A stretch of DNA of 56,129 bases from NCBI GenBank assembly GCA_964543575.1, contig CAZIYV010000003.1, positions 1 through 56,129 of the forward strand, in the 5' to 3' direction. Position 1 is the stretch's first letter. Each line of letters opens with the position of its first letter. The notes under the pieces are model-generated. The model worked only from the letters and a program-made list of their open reading frames with translations, did no database searches and was not told the DNA's origin. Positions 1 to 6,972 of the stretch are shown piece by piece. A program made the position numbers and the translations under genes. Source of the stretch: Pelotomaculum_B sp964543575 (lineage in GTDB: Bacteria > Bacillota > Desulfotomaculia > Desulfotomaculales > Pelotomaculaceae).

Positions 1-1010
1 CCAAGCCAAGAATCAGAATGCAAAAAGTCTGGCTGAACGGCATCCCGGCTTACACGGGTATTGCGGCGGTAGACGCCTACCTGGGCGCAACTGAGCTTCC
101 TGAAGACGACCCTTGCAACAACAATTACCCCGGTGAGTTTCGCTACGGCGGAGGTCATGTGATTCAGGACCTGGTCGCGCGCAAACAGGTTAAGTTGGAG
201 GCGGTTTCTTACGGTACTGATTGTTATCCCAGAAAGGAATTAGAGACCTTCCTTACCCTGGACGATATTAATGAAGCCACACTTTTTAACCCGCGCAACG
301 CTTACCAGAATTACAACTGTGCTGTTAACCTGAGCGGCAGGACTATCTACACCTATATGGGTATGCTCAAACCGGACCTTGGCAACGCCCACTACAGCAG
401 CGCCGGGCAGTTAAGCCCGCTGCTGAACGACCCCTACTTCCTTACTATCGGGATCGGCACCAGGATTTTTCTGGGTGGCGGCGTAGGCTATGTAGCCTGG
501 AACGGAACGCAGCACTTCCCCGGCATCCAGCAGGACAGTGCAGGTAAAAGCTATGGTCCTGCCGGCGGAACTCTATCGGTCATAGGTGATTTAAAGCAAA
601 TGAAGCCAAACTGGTTAGTTGGAGCAAGTTTTTTGGGCTACGGGGCCACGCTCTCTATCGGCCTGGGCATTCCAATTCCCATTCTGAATGAAGAGGTAAT
701 GCGCTGTGTTTCGGTAACCGACCGGGATCTCTACGCTCCTATCGTTGACTACAGTGAAGCATACGGTCAGCGTATTCCGGGCAACCTGGGTTTTGCCAGC
801 TACGCTGATTTAAAATCAGGCAGGATTAACGTAAACGGCCGGGAAGTGCCCACCGCCCCCCTGTCCAGCTACCCCAAGGCCAGGGAAATTGCCGGGACAT
901 TAAAAGACTGGATCCAGAAGGGCGAATTCCTGCTAACCGAACCGGTAAAACTGCTCCCTTCATACAAGGACGAAATAGCGGCCAGAACGCTGGAGATCAA
1001 GGGTAGATAA
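1..1010 (+). CDS. Homocysteine biosynthesis protein, COG1900/DUF39 family (5' partial)
   Basis: The protein belongs to the COG1900/DUF39 family, known in methanogens to act with a NIL-ferredoxin and a COG2122 protein in putting sulfide sulfur onto aspartate semialdehyde to give homocysteine. The frame is open through the window's left edge, so the true start is outside; the first in-window ATG (18) is internal, since residues of the conserved N-terminus (KPRIR) precede it. Visible features are a Gly-rich RYGGGHVI segment, cysteines in GTDCYPR and NYNCAVN that could carry persulfide, and a Gly-rich IFLGGGVGYVAWNGTQH stretch. The gene ends 17 bases before the ferredoxin gene, which points to co-transcription. 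Family assignment is strong; the reaction is inferred from homologues. Confidence 0.88.
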   Translation, partial: KPRIRMQKVWLNGIPAYTGIAAVDAYLGATELPEDDPCNNNYPGEFRYGGGHVIQDLVARKQVKLEAVSYGTDCYPRKELETFLTLDDINEATLFNPRNAYQNYNCAVNLSGRTIYTYMGMLKPDLGNAHYSSAGQLSPLLNDPYFLTIGIGTRIFLGGGVGYVAWNGTQHFPGIQQDSAGKSYGPAGGTLSVIGDLKQMKPNWLVGASFLGYGATLSIGLGIPIPILNEEVMRCVSVTDRDLYAPIVDYSEAYGQRIPGNLGFASYADLKSGRINVNGREVPTAPLSSYPKAREIAGTLKDWIQKGEFLLTEPVKLLPSYKDEIAARTLEIKGR

Positions 1011-1027
1011 GAAAGGAGTGACTGCGT

Positions 1028-1429
1028 GTGTCACCGAAAAAAATAATTCTGCGCTTTGGCAAGGACACAGCCGACAAACCCATTATTTACTGCCTGGCCA
1101 GGGACTACAACTTGGTGATAAACATCCTCAAGGCAAATGTCGATCAGAATAAAGAAGGCACGATGGTTTTGGAACTGACCGGGGAAAAATACGACCAGGG
1201 TCTGGAATATTTAAAAAGCCAGGGCATCAGAGTCCAGCCCCTGGCCGAAGAAGTATTGCGGAACGAGGAAAAGTGCACAAGCTGCGGCGCCTGTACGGAC
1301 ATCTGCCCCAGCGGCGCACTGTACATGGAAAGGCCTTCAATGGAAGTAAAATTTGAAAGCGATAACTGTATTGTCTGCCAGATCTGTGTTAAAATCTGTC
1401 CGGTAAAAGCTATGGAGGTCCGATTCTAA
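1028..1429 (+). CDS. NIL domain plus 2x[4Fe-4S] ferredoxin protein
   Basis: A 133-residue two-domain protein. Residues 1-75 resemble a NIL substrate-binding domain, and residues 80-133 hold two ferredoxin motifs, CTSCGACTDICP and CIVCQICVKICP, enough for two [4Fe-4S] clusters. In methanogens this NIL-Fer architecture (MA1822 type) partners the COG1900 protein encoded just upstream and probably supplies electrons or handles sulfur during homocysteine formation. The GTG start at 1028 is supported by an AGGAGTG Shine-Dalgarno at 1014-1020. The next gene starts right after the stop, so this is the middle gene of a tight operon. Cytoplasmic. Confidence 0.88.
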   Translation: MSPKKIILRFGKDTADKPIIYCLARDYNLVINILKANVDQNKEGTMVLELTGEKYDQGLEYLKSQGIRVQPLAEEVLRNEEKCTSCGACTDICPSGALYMERPSMEVKFESDNCIVCQICVKICPVKAMEVRF

Positions 1430-1430
1430 G

Positions 1431-2186
1431 TTGGAGTATACTGAACGATCATACCGGGGGCAATTCCGTCAGGACGACCTTGTTCACTTCCAGGTGGTAG
1501 TGCGCCAAACAGACCTGGATATTGGGGTGCGCAGGGAAAGATTTTCACCGGAATTAGCCCGGTGGGTTGAGGAAATAGTGCGCCAACAGCGGGAACTCCT
1601 CGAAAAATACATCGGGGAGGATCCCGCCTTTCTTCATGCCCTGACACCTCACAAATTAAATGCAGGCGCCCCTCCAATCGCGTCAGACATGGCCGCGGCG
1701 GCCTGCCTGGCCGGAGTAGGGCCAATGGCCGCCGTGGCGGGAGCCTTCGCCCAGTATATTGGCACGGCGCTCGCAAAACGGTCAAAAGACGTGATTGTGG
1801 AAAACGGCGGCGATATTTACCTGCGCAGTACCAGGCTGCGACGGATTGGAATTTTTGCCGGGAAATCTCCCCTGTCAAACCGCATCGCCCTGTCGATCAG
1901 GCCGGAAGACACCCCGCTGGGGGTCTGTACATCCTCTGGAACAGTTGGCCCTTCTTTGAGTTTAGGCAAGGCCGACGCGGTGGTGATCCTCTCTCCGTCT
2001 GCCATTCTGGCTGACGCGGTGGCTACAGCCGTAGGCAATATGATAAAAAACAAAGAAGATGTTCAGACAGCCGCGGAATACGCCACCGGCATCGAGGGCG
2101 TAACGGGAGCGGTGATCATCAAGGAAGACCGGCTGGCCGCCTGCGGCAAGATTAAACTTGTTCCATTAAATATAGAGAAACTTTAA
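1431..2186 (+). CDS. UPF0280 (COG2122, ApbE-like) family protein
   Basis: A 251-residue UPF0280 protein, distantly related to the flavin transferase ApbE. The recognisable core is Gly/Ala rich (DMAAAACLAGVGPMAAVAGA, then VENGGDIYL and GVCTSSGTVGPSLSLGKADA). In Methanosarcina the COG2122 protein is genetically tied to homocysteine and cysteine synthesis from sulfide together with COG1900 and NIL-Fer proteins; finding all three in order here supports that role. The start is TTG at 1431, one base after the ferredoxin stop, with GGAGGT at 1414-1419 inside the preceding gene. The stop overlaps the stop of the convergent gene on the other strand. Exact chemistry is unknown. Confidence 0.85.
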   Translation: MEYTERSYRGQFRQDDLVHFQVVVRQTDLDIGVRRERFSPELARWVEEIVRQQRELLEKYIGEDPAFLHALTPHKLNAGAPPIASDMAAAACLAGVGPMAAVAGAFAQYIGTALAKRSKDVIVENGGDIYLRSTRLRRIGIFAGKSPLSNRIALSIRPEDTPLGVCTSSGTVGPSLSLGKADAVVILSPSAILADAVATAVGNMIKNKEDVQTAAEYATGIEGVTGAVIIKEDRLAACGKIKLVPLNIEKL

Positions 2187-2515
2187 GAACCATCCTTTTT
2201 GCTAAAGCCGGGATGAAACAGCCCGCAGGCCTGGCGCTGAGCTTCAAATCCCGTCAGAACCCGCTCCAGGCCCTCCTTGCCAACCAACCTCAATACATCA
2301 ATCACATCCAGTTTCTCGGGCACCCGCCTTACCAGGCCGGCGTACTGAGGAATATGCGCGGCGCAGCCCGGCCTGACCTCAGTTTTTCCGACAACCGTCA
2401 CCATATATTTACACTGGGAGCAGGTATGGGCAACCTTGTCCCGCAGTTCCGGCAGCATCAGCCGGTGGCTTTCATAGAGAAAATTTTTCCGGTAATAGTC
2501 ACGAATATTAGCCAC
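2183..2515 (-). CDS. Small Cys-containing protein of unknown function, coupled to dinB
   Basis: A protein of about 110 residues without a recognised family. It has a CSQCKYMV pair of cysteines, a further Cys in RPGCAAHIPQYAG and one near the C-terminus, which could bind metal, though this is a guess. The preferred start is GTG at 2515: it overlaps the dinB stop (GTGGCTAA) and lies behind a GGAGAGG sequence, a layout typical of translational coupling. A longer reading from 2548 would lie inside dinB and is less likely. Being tied to dinB it may share its LexA control. Its stop overlaps that of the UPF0280 gene. Confidence 0.6.
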   Translation of the reverse strand: MANIRDYYRKNFLYESHRLMLPELRDKVAHTCSQCKYMVTVVGKTEVRPGCAAHIPQYAGLVRRVPEKLDVIDVLRLVGKEGLERVLTGFEAQRQACGLFHPGFSKKDGS

Positions 2516-3728
2516 GGGTCGCCTCTCCGTTTCGTGCCAGGAGCACACCCTCCGGGGTAAGGGATACGGCTCTCAGGAGGCTTTGCTCGCCAAACCGGTC
2601 CTTAATCCGGTCACAGGCGGCGTTTAAAAGCAGGGTCTTTTCTGCCTCGCCAAACAGGTCTAACTGTTCCGCCGTGTTTTTAACCAGCCCGGCCAGGGAC
2701 ACCCCCACCATCCTGACCGGTTTCCAGGATGGCCAGTGCTGATACAGCAATTCCAAAGCCACCCGGTAGACATCACCCGCGGCAGCGCTGGGATAGGTCA
2801 TGGTGCGGGTACGGGAAATCCACAAAAATTCGGTGTCTTTTAAGGTGAGGCTTACCGTCCGCCCCACCCGGCCACCCAAACGCACCCGCCTGCACACAAG
2901 CTCACACAATTCCAGAATGACCACCTTGATCTGGTGATAACCCCGGTAGTCTCTGGGCAGAGTGATCTGATGCCCGATAGATTTAACGCGCTCCAGGGAA
3001 TGCGGGTCAACCGGACTGTAATCAATGCCGTTGGCGGACAAGCTCAGTATGTGCCCGATCAGCCCGAACCTCTTTTTTAGCACCGGCAGGGGATAGCCGG
3101 CAAGCTCCCCGATAGTGTGAATGTTTAAATCCCGCAGCCTTTTTTCCAGGCGCCCACCCACCCCGAAAAGCTCCCGCACCGGGAGGGGCCAGACTTTATC
3201 CGGGAGATCGGGAAAATCCAGGACCGTGAGGCCGTCCGGCTTCTGCATCCCGGCCGCCATTTTGGCCAGGAGTTTATTGGGCGCCACCCCTACGCTGCAC
3301 AGCACACCGACTTCCCTTTTGATCCTCCCCTTGAGCTGCAGGGCAATGTCAGTGGAAGAACCGAAAAGGCTCTCGCAGCCGGATACATCCATAAAAGCCT
3401 CGTCAATGGAAAAAGGCTCTACCAGCGGGCTGAAGTCTCGCATGATCCTGATAATCCGCGCAGAAAAGTTAACATAGTGACCATGCCTGGGTTTTACAAA
3501 AATACCCCGCGGGCAGAGGCTCCTGGCCTCCCACACGGCCATGCCCGTTTTAACTCCACAGGCCTTGGCCTCGTAAGAAGCCGCCAGAACAATCCCGTGC
3601 CGTTTGGCCGGGTCCCCGCCGACGATTACCGGCTTTCCCCGGAGCACTGGATTCATGGCCTGGTGCACACTGGCAAAAAAGGCATTCATATCGGCCAACA
3701 GGATCGGGCAGCGCAAAAAAACCACCAT
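2508..3728 (-). CDS. dinB: DNA polymerase IV (Y-family translesion polymerase)
   Basis: An error-prone Y-family polymerase that copies past damaged template bases. About 406 residues. The first catalytic Asp lies in LADMNAFFASV near residue 13 and the paired acidic residues in FSIDEAFMDVS near 109-110. The palm/fingers, the helix-hairpin-helix region (ELAGYPLPVLKKRFG) and the little-finger domain follow in order. A QLDLF beta-clamp binding motif sits near residue 355, with a roughly 50-residue tail after it. The DMN form resembles UvrX/YqjW-like Gram-positive members. ATG at 3728 is chosen; an upstream TTG at 3734 and a TTG at 3716 are alternatives. Two LexA-like palindromes lie just upstream. 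Confidence 0.93.
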   Translation of the reverse strand: MVVFLRCPILLADMNAFFASVHQAMNPVLRGKPVIVGGDPAKRHGIVLAASYEAKACGVKTGMAVWEARSLCPRGIFVKPRHGHYVNFSARIIRIMRDFSPLVEPFSIDEAFMDVSGCESLFGSSTDIALQLKGRIKREVGVLCSVGVAPNKLLAKMAAGMQKPDGLTVLDFPDLPDKVWPLPVRELFGVGGRLEKRLRDLNIHTIGELAGYPLPVLKKRFGLIGHILSLSANGIDYSPVDPHSLERVKSIGHQITLPRDYRGYHQIKVVILELCELVCRRVRLGGRVGRTVSLTLKDTEFLWISRTRTMTYPSAAAGDVYRVALELLYQHWPSWKPVRMVGVSLAGLVKNTAEQLDLFGEAEKTLLLNAACDRIKDRFGEQSLLRAVSLTPEGVLLARNGEATRG

Positions 3729-3730
3729 CC

Positions 3731-3746
3731 CCAAACATAAGTTTGG
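3731..3746 (-). promoter_or_regulatory. Second LexA-like palindrome at the dinB start
   Basis: A perfect palindrome, CCAAAC-ATAA-GTTTGG, touching the dinB start region. It fits the Gram-positive SOS box spacing (CGAAC-N4-GTTCG) but with symmetric G-to-A and C-to-T changes, so it is a weaker candidate than the neighbouring box. Its location could let a repressor block the ribosome-binding region. Confidence 0.45.
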
Positions 3747-3759
3747 TGCTATTATAGCC

Positions 3760-3773
3760 CGAACTTATGTTCT
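3760..3773 (-). promoter_or_regulatory. LexA (DinR) SOS box upstream of dinB
   Basis: CGAAC-TTAT-GTTCT matches the Bacillus-type LexA box CGAACN4GTTCG at 13 of the 14 positions (all but the last base), with both GAAC/GTTC half-sites intact. It lies about 30 bases upstream of dinB, where repression would be expected. Known family behaviour: LexA cleavage after DNA damage would release dinB. Confidence 0.8.
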
Positions 3774-3813
3774 GAGTAAAGTGGTTTTATTTACCTTAAA
3801 CAGTTTTGTCAGC

Positions 3814-4494
3814 CTATTCTTTTTTTTCCCTGCGAAACTCCAGGTAGGAATAAACGATCGGGATGACAGTCGCTATACCCAGTGCTACTCCCAGCACTAT
3901 CCCACCCACAGCGCCCCCGATCAGGGCTGCCAGAAGGCCTGTCACACCGGCAGCCACCCAGAGCCGGCCGCCAAGACGATGGGTTTTTTGCCAGACCTGC
4001 TCGTTGGCCAGTGTCCAGGGGGTCTTGATTCCCACAAAGTAGTTGTGCCTGATTTGTCCCATGTAATTGCCCAGCACGATGAACAGCAATGCTACACCCG
4101 CCATCATCACCCTGTCCACCGGAATCGGAAAACCAAACACGCTCAAAAGCACAATCAGGTAAACACCGGTCATATAGACTATAAACACTGCCTTAAAAAC
4201 CCTGTAGGCTCCGGCAAACTTACGGTAGTTTTCCTTGCGCGGGTCTATCAAGGGCAGGAACAGCAGCATGGCGAAAATGCCTGCGTTAATCAGGGGAATG
4301 CCGAAAGTTCCCCAAAAGCGGGACGAGTAGCCGTCAACCTCACCCCGGATGTTCCAGTGGCTGGGCACCCGGTCCGGCATGTGGCTGTATAATACCGCTC
4401 CCGCAATAAAGCTGCAGATAATAACCAATATGAGCGGCCAGTCATTGAGCAGGGTTTGCCCCAGCCCCTGCTTTGACCCTCGGGTTTGATCCAT
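3814..4494 (-). CDS. sdpI: SdpI-family membrane protein (DUF1648/SdpI)
   Basis: A 226-residue integral membrane protein. The N-terminal part (helix LILVIICSFIAGAVLYSHMP followed by DRVPSHWNIRGEVDGY) is the DUF1648 signature, and the C-terminal half carries the SdpI signature NYFVGIKTPWTLANEQVW. In Bacillus subtilis SdpI gives immunity to the SdpC toxin and also holds the SdpR repressor at the membrane. The gene starts 6 bases after the ArsR-type regulator gene, reproducing the sdpRI pair. No sdpC-like toxin gene is in the window, so the role may be a general signal-receiving one. Confidence 0.87.
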   Translation of the reverse strand: MDQTRGSKQGLGQTLLNDWPLILVIICSFIAGAVLYSHMPDRVPSHWNIRGEVDGYSSRFWGTFGIPLINAGIFAMLLFLPLIDPRKENYRKFAGAYRVFKAVFIVYMTGVYLIVLLSVFGFPIPVDRVMMAGVALLFIVLGNYMGQIRHNYFVGIKTPWTLANEQVWQKTHRLGGRLWVAAGVTGLLAALIGGAVGGIVLGVALGIATVIPIVYSYLEFRREKKE

Positions 4495-4500
4495 ACAGTG

Positions 4501-4776
4501 TCACTCCTCCTTTTTGCCTGTAATTTCTGCAAACCAGCCCATCACTTCCTGAAAAACGGTCATGTTCAGGGAATACACAATGTACTGTCCCTTCCGTTCG
4601 TCCAGCACCAGTCCGGACTGTTTCAAAATATTCAGATGGTGGGAAATGCTTGGTTTAGTTATGTTAAAATGATCAGCTATTTCCCCGGCGGTCATGTCGC
4701 TCCCCCTGAGCAGTTTTAATATCTTTCGACGGGTTTGGTCAGCCAGGGCTTTAAAAAATTTGCTTACCAAAAGCAT
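4501..4776 (-). CDS. sdpR: ArsR/SmtB-family repressor, SdpR-like
   Basis: A 91-residue winged-helix regulator: FKALADQTRRKILKLL opens the fold, and ITKPSISHHLNILKQSGLV is the recognition helix region, followed by the beta wing (DERKGQYIVYSL). There is no Cys-based metal site, which fits the SdpR branch rather than metal sensors. It precedes the sdpI-like gene by 6 bases in the same direction, and a 6-4-6 inverted repeat lies just upstream of its start. An autorepressor relieved when SdpI captures it at the membrane is the expected mechanism. Confidence 0.86.
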   Translation of the reverse strand: MLLVSKFFKALADQTRRKILKLLRGSDMTAGEIADHFNITKPSISHHLNILKQSGLVLDERKGQYIVYSLNMTVFQEVMGWFAEITGKKEE

Positions 4777-4797
4777 CTCCCCTCACTTTTTAGATAT

Positions 4798-4813
4798 TTA
4801 GATAAACATCTAA
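4798..4813 (-). promoter_or_regulatory. Inverted repeat, candidate SdpR operator
   Basis: TTAGAT-AAAC-ATCTAA, a perfect 6-4-6 inverted repeat about 20 bases upstream of the sdpR-like start, in an AT-rich promoter region; a further TTTTTAGATATTTAG stretch adjoins it. Position and symmetry suit autoregulation by an ArsR-family dimer. Confidence 0.55.
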
Positions 4814-4891
4814 TTATTTAATATAAATATAAGCCTCTGCTGGAAGTTTTACAATAGCTTTTTAGAATAAATTTAGCTGTAATATTTTACC

Positions 4892-5503
4892 TTAACTGAT
4901 AGTAATTACTTTATGCGGGCCGTTCAGGCGGCTGTTGATATCCGCCATATTTGACACAGTGCCTACCGCTAGTTTTTCCATCAGCTTGTAGTAATTCAGG
5001 CAGGTGCCGCAGACCAGAATTTCAGTGCCGGCGTCGGCCAGCGTCCGCATTTGTTCCAGGACGGGAGAACCTTCCACGGCCAGGTAAACGCCTGTGTTCA
5101 GCAAAAACATAGCGGCGGGAATTGTCTGCTGGACCACGGTGACCATGAGGCTTTTCATTAACACCTCACCCAGGTCGGGTGAACCCTGACCGAAACTGTT
5201 CGTAGTTACAAGGTACACTGCGCCACTGGCGCCTTGAGGCTGGGGCGCTTCTCCCCGGCTGTCTTCCTTGGCCGGGAAAACGCCTTCTTGCTTGCGTACA
5301 GTAAGGTAATAGCACCCTTGTTTTTCTTCCGCCTTAACCTCGCAACCCAAACTTTTGGCCAAACGGGTAACATTTTCCCTGGCCGCCATATTATCAACCA
5401 TTACCAGGATAGTTTTTTCAGCTCCCGTTTCAAGGGCCTTTTTAGTTTCAATAACCGGCTGTGGGCAGGCTAACCCCCGGCAATCAAGTATTTTGTCACT
5501 CAT
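4892..5503 (-). CDS. yedF: Selenium metabolism protein YedF (TusA-like plus DsrE-like)
   Basis: A protein of about 203 residues with two parts. Residues 1-70 form a TusA/SirA-type domain with the CPQP sulfur-carrier motif (DCRGLACPQPVIETKKAL). The rest is a DsrE-like domain (GQGSPDLGEVLMKSLMVTV, then TEILVCGTCLNYY with CGTC cysteines). This fusion is the YedF family, found in organisms that use selenium, although its biochemical role is unsettled. The ATG at 5503 is preferred over one at 5551 because GGAAGGAAG lies at the right distance and the conserved domain begins there. It fits with the selenoprotein gene at 36752. Confidence 0.85.
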   Translation of the reverse strand: MSDKILDCRGLACPQPVIETKKALETGAEKTILVMVDNMAARENVTRLAKSLGCEVKAEEKQGCYYLTVRKQEGVFPAKEDSRGEAPQPQGASGAVYLVTTNSFGQGSPDLGEVLMKSLMVTVVQQTIPAAMFLLNTGVYLAVEGSPVLEQMRTLADAGTEILVCGTCLNYYKLMEKLAVGTVSNMADINSRLNGPHKVITIS

Positions 5504-5623
5504 AAAGCTCTTCCTTCCCGGGCTTAGTTTAATTATTCTTACTTTCTTCAATAAAATTAATAATATTCCTTCATAAGCATCATAGAATATATTTATTATT
5601 CAAGCATGCTTCATTAAAATAAT

Positions 5624-6496
5624 TTATATTTCTTCTAAAACAGACTCTAATTCGCTCCCTGCAAATATATATCTGTCACCACAAAAGTGGCAAACAACCT
5701 CGGCTTGACCCTGTTCATTTAAAATCCTGATGATCTCATCTCTTCCCATCGCCGCCAGAATGTCTCCCACTCTTTCCCGTGAACATTTACATTTAAAACG
5801 GACTGACATGCTTTCCAGGTAGTGGACCTCGAGTCCTTTTACCGCTTCGGCTACTATACCTTCCGGCCCCAAGCCCCGGGCGACCAGGCTGCTGACAGGT
5901 GTCAGTTCACTCAGGCTCTTTTCAAGGCGCAGCAAAACCTTTTCTTCAGCTCCGGGAAGCATTTGGATGATTATGCCGCCCGCTGCCTGTACAAAACCTT
6001 CCGGCCCCACCAGCACACCCAGCGCCACTGCGGATGGGGTTTGCTCAGAGATTAAGAGGTACCTGGCCACATCCTCCCCAATTTCGCCTGAGACAAGCTC
6101 CACACTGCCGGTAAAAGGCTCCTTGAGTCCCATGTCCTTTGTGACATGCAGATAACCTCTGCCCACTGCGTCGCCCACCGGCAGTTTGCCCGCCGTTTTG
6201 GCAGGCAGTTGAATATGTGGTTCCTGAACATAGCCTCTTACATCACCGGTAGCATTAGCGGTAACAACTATAGCGCCTAAAGGCCCGTCGCCAAAAATAC
6301 GCAAGGTCAGGATGTCATCACCCTTCAGGTTTGCGCCCAGCAATAAACCCGCTGTTAAAGCCCGCCCCAGGGCAGCGCTCGCGACAGGCCAGGTATCATG
6401 CCTGCTTCTTGCTTCTTCAACAAGTTTTGTTGTTGTGGCGGCGAAAACGCGAAATTGACCGTTTTCTCCAATTCCTCGTACTAGATAATCCTTCAT
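5624..6496 (-). CDS. hslO: Redox-regulated chaperone Hsp33
   Basis: A 290-residue cytoplasmic holdase chaperone activated by oxidation. The N-terminal substrate-binding domain starts MKDYLVRGIG, and the C-terminal redox switch has the four zinc-binding cysteines CKC (near 236) and CHFC (near 269). Length is normal. A TAGGAG Shine-Dalgarno precedes the ATG, and a TATAAT-like -10 can be read on this strand at 6531-6536. Monocistronic as far as can be seen. In a strict anaerobe it would protect against transient oxygen stress. Confidence 0.95.
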   Translation of the reverse strand: MKDYLVRGIGENGQFRVFAATTTKLVEEARSRHDTWPVASAALGRALTAGLLLGANLKGDDILTLRIFGDGPLGAIVVTANATGDVRGYVQEPHIQLPAKTAGKLPVGDAVGRGYLHVTKDMGLKEPFTGSVELVSGEIGEDVARYLLISEQTPSAVALGVLVGPEGFVQAAGGIIIQMLPGAEEKVLLRLEKSLSELTPVSSLVARGLGPEGIVAEAVKGLEVHYLESMSVRFKCKCSRERVGDILAAMGRDEIIRILNEQGQAEVVCHFCGDRYIFAGSELESVLEEI

Positions 6497-6972
6497 TTCA
6501 TACTCCTATACAGATATATTCTCTTAAATTATTATAACCGTGCATTTCATAACGTAAAGTAGCTGATATCAGCCCTAAGAAAATTTTAAATTGTTAGTAT
6601 GAATACACCTGAATGTTATCTTCCAAAATTGTTAGCATTAAGATTTTAAGAAAATTACTTCTTAAATAGCTTGTAACCTATTTGCATTAATGATACATTA
6701 GATCCAAAAAACGGATGGAATATTATGCCTTTTCAAAAGCAGAAGCTGTACATTTAGAACTTCTTTTTTCTTCTCTATGCTGTTTTTCGCCTCTTGTGCT
6801 GAATATATCACCTGTTAAGCAGAATATATTTTTAACAAAACAGTTTTTGTTTTATAAAACAGGTAAGAGTATTTTTATTTTAATCCGATAACTACATATG
6901 GAGTGATGCCTATCAGAGATAAAGATTGTTTTAACGATTTCAGGCATTCTTAATTCAGGAGGTGGTATACCA
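6497..6972. other. AT-rich divergent spacer between hslO and cstA
   Basis: This 476-base stretch has no convincing gene. It should hold both promoters: a TATAAT-like -10 for hslO at 6531-6536 (minus strand) and the cstA leader, which ends in a strong AGGAGGTG Shine-Dalgarno at 6957-6964. A 12-base palindrome, GCTGATATCAGC, occurs at 6562-6573, and an AAAACAG/TTTTGTTTT hairpin-prone stretch near 6836-6862. No known riboswitch motif was recognised. Confidence 0.6.

Noticed and set aside
2213..2560. 115-residue plus-strand frame opposite the small Cys-containing gene
   Set aside because: It is the antisense shadow of the minus-strand gene at 2183-2515 and the dinB end, with no Shine-Dalgarno or family resemblance.
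3604..4392. 262-residue plus-strand frame over the sdpI-like gene
   Set aside because: His/Gln-rich composition typical of antisense reading; the opposite strand encodes a clear SdpI-family membrane protein.
6497..6972. Small RNA or riboswitch in the hslO-cstA spacer
   Set aside because: Only AT-rich sequence, one short palindrome and a weak A/T hairpin; no recognised consensus.
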